Assembly: GCF_019237635.1 (NCBI RefSeq)
Contig: NZ_JAFAGS010000183.1
Span: 1-39,245 of the forward strand
Reading direction: 5' to 3'
DNA length: 39,245 nt
DNA from: Pluralibacter sp.
GTDB taxonomy: Bacteria; Pseudomonadota; Gammaproteobacteria; Enterobacterales; Enterobacteriaceae
A model generated the notes under the pieces. That model was not told the origin of the DNA and did no database searches. It saw only the letters and a program-made list of their open reading frames with translations. Positions 18,691 through 28,355 of the stretch are shown here, piece by piece. How positions within the stretch are numbered: position 1 is the first letter of the stretch; each line of letters starts with the position of its first letter. Both the position numbers and the translations under genes were made by a program.

Positions 18691-19078
18691 TAGATCTCCT
18701 GGTCGGATTTATACGTTCCAACACTTTAATTTATCTCAAAACTGAGAACTGCATCTCATATTGTATCAAAAATAGACCGTTGGCGCACCCAAAGAAATAG
18801 TCCAATTCCGAAACTATGTCACGCACAAATTGCCTGACTCAGGGTAAATACCTGTAATTATTGGGGTGTTGTCACACTTCCGGCGCGTCGCGAACCGCGG
18901 CAACAACGGCGATGACGACAGCCCTGACCAACCGCCGCAGATGACTGGCATAAAACGCCAGCCATCTATAGATAAGCAGAACAAATAACCAAGGGGGTAT
19001 TCCCCCTTCGATTTGCACCGCACTGACGCCGGGGTTATGGTGAGCCACTTCATCAGTAAAACCAACAGAACACCTGCT
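18691..19078. promoter_or_regulatory. bax-avtA intergenic region
   Basis: A 388-base gap with both promoters; E. coli has the alpha-amylase gene malS here and no trace of it remains. A candidate avtA promoter is TTGCCT (18830-18835), a 17-base spacer and TGTAAT (18853-18858). Near the start codon the perfect hairpin AAGGGGG/CCCCCTT (18991-19008, loop TATT) lies in the likely leader. A minus-strand frame here encodes a valine-rich tail but lacks a ribosome site and is not called. Confidence 0.5.
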
Positions 19079-20335
19079 ATGACATTCTCACTCTTCGGCG
19101 ACAAATTCACCCGTCATTCCGGGATTACCCGTCTGATGGAAGACCTTAACGACGGACTGCGCACCCCGGGCGCTATCATGCTCGGCGGCGGCAACCCCGC
19201 GCAGATCCCGCAGATGAACGATTACTTCCAGCAGCTGCTGGCAGAGATGCTGGAAAGTGGAAAAGTCACTGACGCGCTATGCAATTACGATGGCCCGCAG
19301 GGGAAGACGGAACTGCTGGCGGCGCTGGCGCAGATGCTGCGTCAGGAACTGGGTTGGGATATTGAGCCACAGAATATTGCGCTGACAAACGGCAGCCAGA
19401 GCGCGTTTTTCTACTTGTTCAACTTGTTCGCCGGACGCCGCGCCGACGGCACCACACGTAAGGTGCTGTTCCCGCTGGCGCCGGAATACATCGGCTACGC
19501 GGATTCCGGCCTGGAAGAGGATCTGTTCGTCTCCGCCCGACCCAATATCGAGCTGCTGCCGGAAGGCCAGTTTAAATACCACGTCGATTTTGAGCACCTG
19601 CGGGTGACCGAAGAGACCGGGATGATCTGCGTTTCCCGCCCGACCAACCCGACCGGTAACGTGATCACCGACGATGAGCTGATGAAGCTCGACGCGCTGG
19701 CGAACCAGCACGGTATTCCGCTGGTTATCGATAATGCCTACGGCGTTCCCTTCCCGGGCATTATCTTTAGCGAGGCGCGCCCATTGTGGAACCCGAATAT
19801 CGTCCTGTGCATGAGCCTGTCCAAGCTTGGCCTGCCGGGCAGTCGCTGCGGGATTATTATCGCCAATGAGAAAATCATCAGCGCCATCAGCAATATGAAC
19901 GGGATTATCAGCCTTGCGCCTGGCGGCATTGGCCCGGCGATGATGTGCGAAATGATTAAACGCAACGATCTGCTGCGCCTGTCGGAAACGGTCATTAAGC
20001 CGTTTTACTTTCAGCGGGTACAGGAAACGATCACCATTATCCGCCGCTATCTGCCGCAGGAGCGCTGCCTGATCCATAAACCGGAAGGGGCAATCTTCCT
20101 GTGGCTGTGGTTTAAAGACCTGCCTATCACCACCGAACTGCTCTACCAGCGTCTGAAAAAACGCGGCGTGTTGATGGTGCCCGGCGACTACTTTTTCCCG
20201 GGGCTCGATAAACCCTGGCCGCACACGCATCAGTGCATGCGCATGAACTATGTCCCTGCCCCTGAAAAGATTGAGGCAGGCGTCAAAATCCTCGCGGAAG
20301 AAATAGAAACCGCCTGGCAAGAAAGCCATTGTTAA
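19079..20335 (+). CDS. avtA: Valine-pyruvate aminotransferase
   Basis: PLP-dependent class I aminotransferase (transaminase C) that interconverts valine plus pyruvate with 2-ketoisovalerate plus alanine. It has 418 residues against 417 in E. coli. The cofactor residues are visible: Asn190 in SRPTNPTGN, Asp218 and Tyr221 in IDNAYGVPFPG, the Schiff-base Lys249 in SLSKLGLPGSRCG, and Arg256. The frame is open 22 codons upstream (to 19013). I use the ATG at 19079 (MTFSLFGDKFTRHSG) because it matches E. coli, although no strong ribosome site precedes it. ysaA, which follows avtA in E. coli, is missing. Confidence 0.96.
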   Translation: MTFSLFGDKFTRHSGITRLMEDLNDGLRTPGAIMLGGGNPAQIPQMNDYFQQLLAEMLESGKVTDALCNYDGPQGKTELLAALAQMLRQELGWDIEPQNIALTNGSQSAFFYLFNLFAGRRADGTTRKVLFPLAPEYIGYADSGLEEDLFVSARPNIELLPEGQFKYHVDFEHLRVTEETGMICVSRPTNPTGNVITDDELMKLDALANQHGIPLVIDNAYGVPFPGIIFSEARPLWNPNIVLCMSLSKLGLPGSRCGIIIANEKIISAISNMNGIISLAPGGIGPAMMCEMIKRNDLLRLSETVIKPFYFQRVQETITIIRRYLPQERCLIHKPEGAIFLWLWFKDLPITTELLYQRLKKRGVLMVPGDYFFPGLDKPWPHTHQCMRMNYVPAPEKIEAGVKILAEEIETAWQESHC

Positions 20336-20368
20336 CGCAATAACCAGCTGTAACCCTGCCCCACAATG

Positions 20369-20392
20369 ACCGTGCGCTTAGCCGCGCACGGT
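20369..20392. terminator. Hairpin between convergent avtA and yiaJ
   Basis: ACCGTGCGC (20369-20377) pairs with GCGCACGGT (20384-20392). It overlaps the last codons of yiaJ and has no T-run on either strand, so it is a weak candidate. Confidence 0.4.
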
Positions 20393-21193
20393 AAATCCCA
20401 GCTCCCGCGAAATCGCATTCGCCGTATCGCAAAGCGGCTTCAGCAGGTTCTTCTCGCCGACCTGCTTGAGGCGCGAGGTGGACAGTGAAATCGAAATCGC
20501 GTACGGCACGCGGCCGTGAATATCGAATACCGGCACGGCGATACAAGAGACGCCCAGCTCGTTCTCTTCCCGGTCCATCGCCATATTGCGCTCACGGATT
20601 TGCGCCAGCTCGTCGTGCATCGCGGGCAGCCCGGTGATGGTATTACGGGTGAGCGGCTGAATCTCCTGGGCATGGCTCTGCCAGTACGCCTGCACGTAAT
20701 CCTGATGACCGAACGCCAGGTACAGTTTGCCCATCGCCGAGCAGTACAGCGGCATGTGCTGGCCGATATAGGCGCGGGTGCGCAGCATCCCGGTAGTCGG
20801 CTCCAGTTTATAAATCAGAATGGCGTGATCGTCCTCGCGGCTGGAGAAGTTCACGGTCTCCCCCGTCGTCAGGTTCAGCGCCTCAAGGTGCGGCGCCGCC
20901 ACGTGAATAATATTGAGCGATGACAGCGCCTTCTGTCCGACGGCAATAAACTTGGTGGTCAGGCGATAGCTCCCCGCCGCAGGTGCAGGCGTCACGTAAC
21001 CGCAGGACTGTAGCCCCTGCAGCAGACGGTGGACGGTGCTTTTGTTCAGCCCGGCAAGCTCAGAAAGGTGCGCCAGCGGGCAGCCGTTAGGATAATTGCT
21101 GAGGATTTCAATCAGCATCAGGCCGCGGAACAAGCTCTGGCTGCCCGCAGGCCGCTCTTTATCCTGCGTCATCTCACTCTCTTTTACGCTCAT
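20378..21193 (-). CDS. yiaJ: IclR-family repressor of the yia operon (YiaJ/PlaR)
   Basis: Regulator of 271 residues, E. coli YiaJ being 282; the difference is at the two ends. The N-terminal winged helix (SQSLFRGLMLIEILSNYPNGCPLAHLSEL, GLNKSTVHRLLQGLQSCGYV) is followed by the IclR effector domain with FSSREDDHAILIYKLEP, YIGQHMPLYCSAMGKLYLAFG and ENELGVSCIAVPVFD. The start at 21193 has AAAGGAG upstream. It diverges from yiaK, which it represses in E. coli and Klebsiella; in Klebsiella the operon responds to L-ascorbate-derived inducers. A promoter for it is proposed at 21281-21309 (minus). Confidence 0.95.
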   Translation of the reverse strand: MSVKESEMTQDKERPAGSQSLFRGLMLIEILSNYPNGCPLAHLSELAGLNKSTVHRLLQGLQSCGYVTPAPAAGSYRLTTKFIAVGQKALSSLNIIHVAAPHLEALNLTTGETVNFSSREDDHAILIYKLEPTTGMLRTRAYIGQHMPLYCSAMGKLYLAFGHQDYVQAYWQSHAQEIQPLTRNTITGLPAMHDELAQIRERNMAMDREENELGVSCIAVPVFDIHGRVPYAISISLSTSRLKQVGEKNLLKPLCDTANAISRELGFTVRG

Positions 21194-21280
21194 TGAGCCT
21201 CTCTCCTTTTCATCGCGCTCTGATGGTAGCGCAAAGTGTGTTTCAGTTCACGATCTGGACAGAAAAATCACAATGCATTG

Positions 21281-21309
21281 ATTTTAATAGATTTCAAAAG
21301 AATCGTCAG
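21281..21309 (-). promoter_or_regulatory. Candidate yiaJ promoter
   Basis: On the minus strand CTGACG (21309-21304), 17 bases and TAAAAT (21286-21281). A TGAAAT half-site of the proposed YiaJ box lies within the spacer, which would allow autoregulation. Confidence 0.55.
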
Positions 21310-21312
21310 CCG

Positions 21313-21341
21313 TTGATTTGTCAAAAATTGATCGTTATATT
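21313..21341 (+). promoter_or_regulatory. Distal plus-strand promoter upstream of yiaK
   Basis: TTGATT (21313-21318), exactly 17 bases, TATATT (21336-21341). Start expected near 21348, inside operator 1. It could drive a short RNA ending at the 21431-21460 terminator, or a long yiaK leader. Confidence 0.6.
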
Positions 21342-21356
21342 TGAAATCAGATTTCG
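21342..21356. promoter_or_regulatory. Candidate YiaJ operator 1
   Basis: TGAAATCAGATTTCG has the pattern TGAAAT-N3-ATTTCA with one mismatch, the same pattern as the perfect palindrome at 21478-21498. It covers the expected start site of the distal promoter. A further half-site (TGAAAT at 21362-21367) follows. Confidence 0.6.
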
Positions 21357-21460
21357 CATAGTGAAATTTAAAGCTTGCATAGCACTCTTCATAGCGCGCG
21401 GATCCGGCGCTGAATTCTGACTGACTATCGCGCGCCGACGCTTCGTCATCGGCGCGTTTT
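21348..21460 (+). ncRNA. Candidate short RNA upstream of yiaK
   Basis: The stretch from the proposed start (about 21348) to an intrinsic terminator (8-bp stem CGCGCCGA/TCGGCGCG at 21431-21456, then TTTT) contains no ATG on the plus strand. If the distal promoter works, it would yield a non-coding RNA of about 110 nt. Alternatively the hairpin simply shields the yiaK promoter. Confidence 0.35.
21431..21460 (+). terminator. Intrinsic terminator inside the yiaJ-yiaK gap
   Basis: CGCGCCGA (21431-21438) pairs with TCGGCGCG (21449-21456), loop of 10, followed by TTTT. It points towards yiaK and ends just where the yiaK -35 element begins. No known gene lies upstream on this strand. Confidence 0.7.
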
Positions 21461-21486
21461 GACAACCTCACGACGTTTAGTGAAAT
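21459..21486 (+). promoter_or_regulatory. Proximal yiaK promoter
   Basis: Consensus -35 TTGACA (21459-21464), a 16-base spacer and TGAAAT (21481-21486) as -10, about 45 bases before the yiaK start codon. The -10 lies inside operator 2, so repressor binding would block polymerase. Confidence 0.6.
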
Positions 21487-21498
21487 TCAATTTCACTA
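21478..21498. promoter_or_regulatory. Candidate YiaJ operator 2 (perfect palindrome)
   Basis: TAGTGAAATT (21478-21487), one central C, then AATTTCACTA (21489-21498): a perfect 10-bp inverted repeat, 30 bases before the yiaK ATG. Size and symmetry suit an IclR-family dimer or tetramer, and YiaJ is the adjacent regulator. Assignment to YiaJ is by context. Confidence 0.75.
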
Positions 21499-21528
21499 TG
21501 CGAAACAAACAAAAATGGGAGAATCAGT

Positions 21529-23005
<1,477 letters not shown>

Positions 23006-23028
23006 TTCGTTAACGCAGGAGCAAAAAA

Positions 23029-23961
23029 ATGAAGACAGGAAACGCCGGTTATATTATCGGTGCGTATCCCTGCGCGCCGTCGTTTCATCAAAGAAGCGAA
23101 AATGAAGAGGTCGCCTTCTGGCGGCAACTGGCTGACACGCCGCATATTCGCGGACTCGAACAACCGTGCCTTGAGCAGTTACATCCGTTCGGCGACGAGT
23201 GGTTATTCAGGCACACCCCCGGCGACTGGCAGATAGTGGTGACGGCGATTATGGAAACCATGCGCCGACGCGCCGACGACGGCGGTTTCGGGCTTGCCTC
23301 CAGCGATGAAGCCCAGCGCCGCGCCTGCGTAGAGTGGTATCGCCATCTGCACCGCAAAATCACAACGGTGAACGCCCGTTTTCCCGGCAAAATCATCGCC
23401 CTGGAGTTACAGGCAGCGCCGCTGGCGGGCAATGCCAGCATTACGCAGGCTACCGACGCCTTCGCCCGTTCGATAAACGAGATAACCGGCTGGGGCTGGG
23501 ATTGCGAACTGGTGCTGGAGCACTGCGACGCCATGAATCAGCCCGCGCCGCGCAAAGGGTTCTTACCGCTGGCGAATGTGCTGGAGGTCATTGCCGGATA
23601 CGACATCAGCGTCTGTATCAACTGGGCGCGCTCGGCCATCGAGGGGCGCGACCCGGCGATGCCCGCAGAACAGGCGGCGGCGGTACGCCAGGCGGCAAAA
23701 CTCGGCGCGCTGATGTTCTCCGGCACCACCGCGTCCGGCGCTTATGGCGACTGGCAGGATCTGCACGCCCCCTTTGCGCCTGGCTGCCCGGAAAGCCTGC
23801 TCACCGCAGAACGCGCCCGCGAGGTCTTCGCCGCGGCAGGGTCCGCCACGCTGCTGTTTTCCGGTATTAAATTACTGGAAATCGATCCGCTGGCGGATAT
23901 CGACCATCGTGTCGGGATATTACGTGATGGCATTCAGGCGATGAATATCGCCACGCAATAA
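23029..23961 (+). CDS. yiaX1: YiaX1, DUF4862 family protein
   Basis: A 310-residue cytosolic protein of DUF4862 type. It takes the place corresponding to yiaX1 in the Klebsiella yiaKLX1X2PQRS ascorbate operon, whereas E. coli has TRAP transporter genes yiaMNO here. No signal peptide or membrane helix. Alternating strand-helix pattern suggests a TIM barrel of the xylose-isomerase-like type: strand ends carry [43 protein letters not shown] and [16 protein letters not shown], with acidic and histidine residues that could bind metal. It may be an isomerase or lactonase-like step for the imported sugar acid (inference). It has an AGGAG-like ribosome site and a 23-base gap after yiaL. Confidence 0.85.
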   Translation: MKTGNAGYIIGAYPCAPSFHQRSENEEVAFWRQLADTPHIRGLEQPCLEQLHPFGDEWLFRHTPGDWQIVVTAIMETMRRRADDGGFGLASSDEAQRRACVEWYRHLHRKITTVNARFPGKIIALELQAAPLAGNASITQATDAFARSINEITGWGWDCELVLEHCDAMNQPAPRKGFLPLANVLEVIAGYDISVCINWARSAIEGRDPAMPAEQAAAVRQAAKLGALMFSGTTASGAYGDWQDLHAPFAPGCPESLLTAERAREVFAAAGSATLLFSGIKLLEIDPLADIDHRVGILRDGIQAMNIATQ

Positions 23962-23998
23962 CAATAAAAACATTTTACCTCTAACTGAGACTCTGATT

Positions 23999-25318
23999 AT
24001 GAACAGCTCTACATCTCTTTCATCGGCGGATATTCCGCGTCAGCGTTGGTTAAGAATAATCCCCCCCATTCTGATCGCCTGCATTATTTCGTATATGGAC
24101 CGCGTCAATATTGCGTTTGCGATGCCGGGCGGCATGGATCAGGAATTAGGTATTTCCGCCACCATGGCCGGACTGGCGGGCGGTATTTTCTTTATCGGCT
24201 ACCTGTTCTTGCAGGTGCCGGGCGGTAAAATCGCCGTTCACGGCAGCGGCAAGACGTTTATCGGCTGGTCGCTGGTCGCCTGGGCAGTCATCTCCGTCTT
24301 AACCGGTTTCATCACCAGCCAGTATCAGTTGTTGGCGCTGCGCTTCCTGCTTGGCGTGGCGGAGGGCGGGATGCTGCCCGTGGTGCTGACGATGATCAGC
24401 AACTGGTTCCCGGACGCCGAGCGCGGCCGCGCTAACGCGATCGTGATTATGTTCGTCCCCATCGCCGGGATCATCACCGCGCCGCTCTCGGGCTGGATAA
24501 TCACCGCGCTCGACTGGCGCTGGCTGTTTATCATCGAAGGCCTGCTGTCAGTGGTGGTGCTGACGCTCTGGGCGCTGACGGTTTACGACCGTCCGCAGGA
24601 GGCGCGCTGGATAAGCGAGGCGGAAAAAAACTACCTGGTGACCACGCTTGCCGCCGAGCAGCAGGCTATCGCCGGAAAAGAGGTCAAAAACGCCTCGCTC
24701 AGCGCCGTGCTTTCCGACAAAACGATGTGGCAGCTGATCGCGCTTAACTTCTTCTACCAGACTGGTATTTATGGCTACACCCTGTGGCTGCCGACCATCC
24801 TCAAAGAGCTGACCCACACCAGCATCGGCCAGGTGGGCGTGCTCGCCATCCTGCCATACGTCGGCGCCATTGCCGGGATGTTCCTGTTCTCATCGCTCTC
24901 CGACCGGACCGGCAAGCGCAAGCTGTTCGTCTCCCTGCCGCTTATCGGCTTCGCGCTGTGCATGTTCCTGTCGGTTGCTCTGAAGGCCCATATCTGGATG
25001 GCCTATGCCGCCCTCGTCGGCTGCGGTTTCTTTTTGCAGTCTGCTGCAGGCGTGTTCTGGACCATTCCGGCGCGGCTGTTCAGCGCCGAGATGGCGGGCG
25101 GCGCGCGCGGTGTGATCAATGCGCTGGGCAACCTGGGCGGCTTCTGCGGCCCGTATGCCGTCGGCGTGCTGATCACGCTCTACAGCAAAGATGCCGGGGT
25201 TTACTGCCTGGCTATCTCGCTGGCGCTGGCGTCGATACTTGCTCTGCTGCTGCCCGGGAAATGCGATGCGACCGGCAACACGGCGACACCCGCCGAGCCG
25301 CGCAAACGCGCCGCTTAA
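23999..25318 (+). CDS. yiaX2: YiaX2, MFS anion:cation symporter for the yia pathway
   Basis: Major facilitator protein of 439 residues, about twelve hydrophobic segments, of the anion:cation symporter type. The N-terminal block ISYMDRVNIAFAMPG (about 32-46) and the MFS segment ALRFLLGVAEGGMLPVVLTMISNWFP, followed by ERGRAN, are typical. It corresponds to YiaX2 of Klebsiella, linked to uptake of L-ascorbate or its breakdown products in aerobic growth. It replaces the TRAP importer YiaMNO of E. coli. The ORF lies between yiaX1 (37-base gap) and lyxK (18-base gap). The substrate is inferred from gene context: a sugar acid such as ascorbate or 2,3-diketo-L-gulonate. Confidence 0.88.
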   Translation: MNSSTSLSSADIPRQRWLRIIPPILIACIISYMDRVNIAFAMPGGMDQELGISATMAGLAGGIFFIGYLFLQVPGGKIAVHGSGKTFIGWSLVAWAVISVLTGFITSQYQLLALRFLLGVAEGGMLPVVLTMISNWFPDAERGRANAIVIMFVPIAGIITAPLSGWIITALDWRWLFIIEGLLSVVVLTLWALTVYDRPQEARWISEAEKNYLVTTLAAEQQAIAGKEVKNASLSAVLSDKTMWQLIALNFFYQTGIYGYTLWLPTILKELTHTSIGQVGVLAILPYVGAIAGMFLFSSLSDRTGKRKLFVSLPLIGFALCMFLSVALKAHIWMAYAALVGCGFFLQSAAGVFWTIPARLFSAEMAGGARGVINALGNLGGFCGPYAVGVLITLYSKDAGVYCLAISLALASILALLLPGKCDATGNTATPAEPRKRAA

Positions 25319-25336
25319 TCATCACGAGGCCAACCG

Positions 25337-26842
25337 ATGAGTGAACATGAGACCTTCTGGCTGGGTATCGATTGTGGCGGTACTTATCTGAAAGCCGGTT
25401 TGTACGATAGCCAGGGGCGCGAACACGGCATCACGCGCCAGGCGCTGCAAACCCTGAGCCCGGTGCCGGGCTACGCCGAGCGCGATATGCACGCGCTCTG
25501 GCAGACCTGCGCCGACACCATCGCCAGCCTGCTGCGCCAGCGGCAGGTGAACGGCGCGCAGATAAAAGGCGTCGGCATCTCCGCGCAGGGCAAAGGGTTG
25601 TTTTTGCTCGATAAGCAGGATCAGCCGCTGGGCAACGCCATGCTGTCATCCGACCGACGGGCGATGGCGCTGGTTCACCGCTGGCAACAGGACGGCATCC
25701 CGCAAAAACTCTATCCCCATACCCGCCAGACGCTGTGGACCGGCCATCCGGTGTCGCTGCTGCGCTGGGTGAAAGAAAACGAGCCGCAGCGTTACGCGCG
25801 GATAGGCTGCGTGATGATGGCCCACGACTGGCTGCGCCTGCAGCTCACCGGGGTGAAAGGCTGCGAGGAGAGCAATATCTCCGAGTCGAACCTCTACAAC
25901 ATGGCGCAAGGGGGATACGACCCTCAGCTCACCGCCTGGCTTGGCATCAGCGAGATTAACGATGCGCTGCCGCCAGTGGTGGGCTCCGCCGACATCTGCG
26001 GGGAAATCACGCCTCAGGCGGCCGCGCTGACCGGTCTCGCGGCGGGAACTCCCGTCGTCGGCGGGCTGTTTGACGTGGTTTCCACCGCGCTTTGCGCAGG
26101 GTTGCAGGATGAACAGCGGCTGAACGCGGTCATGGGAACCTGGGCGGTCACCAGCGGTATCTCTGACGGTATCCGCCGCCGCGAGCCGCACCCGTATGTG
26201 TACGGTCGCTACGTCAATGACGGCCAGTACATCGTGCATGAGGCCAGCCCAACGTCTTCCGGCAATCTCGAATGGCTGACGGCCCAGTGGGGCGAGCTCT
26301 CGTTTGCCGACATAAACCGCCTTGTCGCCTCGCTGCCGAAAGCGGGCAGCGACCTGCTGTTTCTCCCTTTCTTGTACGGCAGCAACGCCGGGCTGGAGAT
26401 GACCAGCGGTTTTTACGGCATGCAGGCTATCCACACCCGCGCCCATCTGCTGCAGGCGGTATATGAGGGGGTGGTGTTCTGCCATATGACCCACCTCAAC
26501 CGCATGCGGGAAAGGTTCGACAACGTGCAGGCGCTGCGCGTCACTGGCGGGCCGACGCACTCCGACGTCTGGATGCAGATGCTTGCCGACGTCAGCGGCC
26601 TGCCGGTCGAACTGCCGCAGGTGGAGGAGACCGGCTGCTTCGGCGCCGCGCTGGCGGCGCTCACCGGCACCGGCGTCTGGCGTGATTTCCGCGAAGCGCA
26701 GCGCGCTATCCGTCACGATATCCGCACGCTGCAACCCGACCCCGACGCCCATGTCGCCTATCAGCGCAAATACCAGCGCTATCAGCTGTTAATTTCCGCA
26801 CTACAGGGCTATCACGCCCGGATTAAGGAGCACCACTTATGA
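25337..26842 (+). CDS. lyxK: L-xylulose / 3-keto-L-gulonate kinase
   Basis: FGGY carbohydrate kinase of 501 residues (E. coli LyxK/YiaP 498). It phosphorylates L-xylulose, and in this pathway 3-keto-L-gulonate, with ATP. The N-terminal phosphate loop WLGIDCGGTYLKAG, the substrate block GVGISAQGKGLFLLD, the catalytic Asp246 in VVGGLFDVVS and the C-terminal LRVTGGPTHSDVWMQM ATP motif are present. Its stop overlaps the sgbH start (ATGA at 26839-26842), so the two are translationally coupled. E. coli symbol lyxK; synonym yiaP. Confidence 0.96.
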   Translation: MSEHETFWLGIDCGGTYLKAGLYDSQGREHGITRQALQTLSPVPGYAERDMHALWQTCADTIASLLRQRQVNGAQIKGVGISAQGKGLFLLDKQDQPLGNAMLSSDRRAMALVHRWQQDGIPQKLYPHTRQTLWTGHPVSLLRWVKENEPQRYARIGCVMMAHDWLRLQLTGVKGCEESNISESNLYNMAQGGYDPQLTAWLGISEINDALPPVVGSADICGEITPQAAALTGLAAGTPVVGGLFDVVSTALCAGLQDEQRLNAVMGTWAVTSGISDGIRRREPHPYVYGRYVNDGQYIVHEASPTSSGNLEWLTAQWGELSFADINRLVASLPKAGSDLLFLPFLYGSNAGLEMTSGFYGMQAIHTRAHLLQAVYEGVVFCHMTHLNRMRERFDNVQALRVTGGPTHSDVWMQMLADVSGLPVELPQVEETGCFGAALAALTGTGVWRDFREAQRAIRHDIRTLQPDPDAHVAYQRKYQRYQLLISALQGYHARIKEHHL

Positions 26843-27498
26843 GCCGACCGTTACTGCAGCTCGCTCTCGATCACACCTCGCTTGACGCAGCCCAGCGCGA
26901 CGCGGCGCGCCTGAAAGACCATGTCGATATTGTCGAGGCAGGCACCCTTTTATGCCTGACAGAGGGGCTGAACGCGCTGCGGGCGCTGCGCCAGCAGTGT
27001 CCTGGCAAAACCCTCGTCGCCGACTGGAAGGTGGCCGACGCCGGAGAAACCCTGGCGCAGCAGGCGTTTGCCGCGGGTGCCAACTGGATGACGATCATCT
27101 GCGCGGCGCCGCTGGCGACCGTGGAGAAAGGCCATCAGGTGGCGCGGGAACACGGCGGCGAAATCCAGATGGAGCTGTTCGGCAACTGGACGCTGGATGA
27201 CGCCCGCGACTGGTATCGCATCGGTATTCGTCAGGCCATTTATCACCGCGGCCGCGATGCCCAGGCAAGCGGGCAGCAGTGGAGCGAGGCCGACCTCGCG
27301 CGGATGAAAGCGCTGTCGGATATCGGCCTTTCGCTGTCCATCACCGGCGGTATTACCCCCGCCGACCTGGCGTTGTTTAAAGACATCAACGTGAAAGCCT
27401 TTATTGCCGGTCGGGCGCTGGCGGGCGCGGCGCATCCTGAGCAGGTCGCCGCCGATTTCCACGCGCAAATTCGCACACTGTGGGGGAACCGCGCATGA
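26839..27498 (+). CDS. sgbH: 3-keto-L-gulonate-6-phosphate decarboxylase
   Basis: Mg-dependent decarboxylase of the orotidine-monophosphate-decarboxylase suprafamily; converts 3-keto-L-gulonate 6-phosphate to L-xylulose 5-phosphate and CO2. 219 residues (E. coli 220). The signature Asp-x-Lys-x-x-Asp is visible as Asp62-Lys64-Asp67 in [10 protein letters not shown], Glu33 in IVEAG, and the phosphate-binding SITGGITP and [10 protein letters not shown] near the C-terminus. Overlaps both neighbours by four bases (ATGA). Synonym yiaQ. Confidence 0.97.
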   Translation: MSRPLLQLALDHTSLDAAQRDAARLKDHVDIVEAGTLLCLTEGLNALRALRQQCPGKTLVADWKVADAGETLAQQAFAAGANWMTIICAAPLATVEKGHQVAREHGGEIQMELFGNWTLDDARDWYRIGIRQAIYHRGRDAQASGQQWSEADLARMKALSDIGLSLSITGGITPADLALFKDINVKAFIAGRALAGAAHPEQVAADFHAQIRTLWGNRA

Positions 27499-28355
27499 GA
27501 CGTCATCCGTTAGGTATCTACGAAAAAGCGCTGCCGAAAGACCTCAACTGGCCGGAGCGGCTGGTGCTGGCGAAAAGCTGCGGTTTCGATTTTGTCGAGA
27601 TGTCGGTCGATGAAACCGACGAACGCTTATCCCGGCTCGCCTGGAGCACCGAACAGCGCGCGTCGCTGACGGCGGCGATGCTGGAAACCGGCGTGGCGAT
27701 CCCGTCGATGTGCCTGTCCGCCCACCGTCGTTTTCCGTTTGGCAGCCGCGATGAGACGGTACGCGAGCGGGCGCGGGACATCATGACCCAGGCCATCAGG
27801 CTGGCGCGTGATTTAGGCATTCGCACCATTCAGCTTGCCGGTTACGACGTCTACTACGAAGAGCATGACGAACGCACCCAACAGCGCTTCGCCGAAGGGT
27901 TGCGCTGGGCCGTCGGGCAGGCCGCCGCCGCCCAGGTGATGCTCGCCGTGGAGATCATGGATACCGCCTTTATGAACTCCATCGCCAAGTGGAAAAAGTG
28001 GGATCAGATGCTCGCTTCGCCGTGGTTCAGCGTCTATCCCGATATCGGCAACCTGAGCGCCTGGGGCAACGATGTTAGCGCGGAACTCGCCCTCGGCATC
28101 GACCGCATTGCCGCCATCCATCTGAAAGACACCTACCCCGTTACGCCGGACAGCCCCGGGCAGTTTCGCGACGTGCCTTTCGGCGACGGCTGCGTCGATT
28201 TCCCCACCGTCTTCAGCACGCTGCAAAAGCTGAACTATCGCGGCGCGTTTTTAATTGAAATGTGGACGGAAAAGGCCAAAGAGCCGGTGCTGGAAATCAT
28301 TCAGGCCCGCCGCTGGATTGAAGCCCGCATGCAGGAAGGAGGAATGGTATGTTAG
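27495..28355 (+). CDS. sgbU: L-ribulose-5-phosphate 3-epimerase (L-xylulose-5-P epimerase)
   Basis: TIM-barrel 3-epimerase, 286 residues as in E. coli SgbU (YiaR); it converts L-xylulose 5-phosphate to L-ribulose 5-phosphate. Metal-site segments of the family are visible: [35 protein letters not shown] and [10 protein letters not shown]. The frame also opens at a GTG five codons earlier; the ATG at 27495 is chosen because it forms the ATGA overlap with the sgbH stop and matches the E. coli start. Its end overlaps sgbE by seven bases. Confidence 0.95.
   Translation: MRRHPLGIYEKALPKDLNWPERLVLAKSCGFDFVEMSVDETDERLSRLAWSTEQRASLTAAMLETGVAIPSMCLSAHRRFPFGSRDETVRERARDIMTQAIRLARDLGIRTIQLAGYDVYYEEHDERTQQRFAEGLRWAVGQAAAAQVMLAVEIMDTAFMNSIAKWKKWDQMLASPWFSVYPDIGNLSAWGNDVSAELALGIDRIAAIHLKDTYPVTPDSPGQFRDVPFGDGCVDFPTVFSTLQKLNYRGAFLIEMWTEKAKEPVLEIIQARRWIEARMQEGGMVC

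Noticed and set aside
18872-19018. A minus-strand GTG frame ending in a valine/alanine-rich tail (RAVVIAVVAAVRDAPEV), similar in flavour to the IvbL leader peptide, next to the valine transaminase gene.
   Set aside because: It points away from avtA, has no ribosome site and no following attenuator, so it cannot be an avtA leader; the valine run is probably chance.
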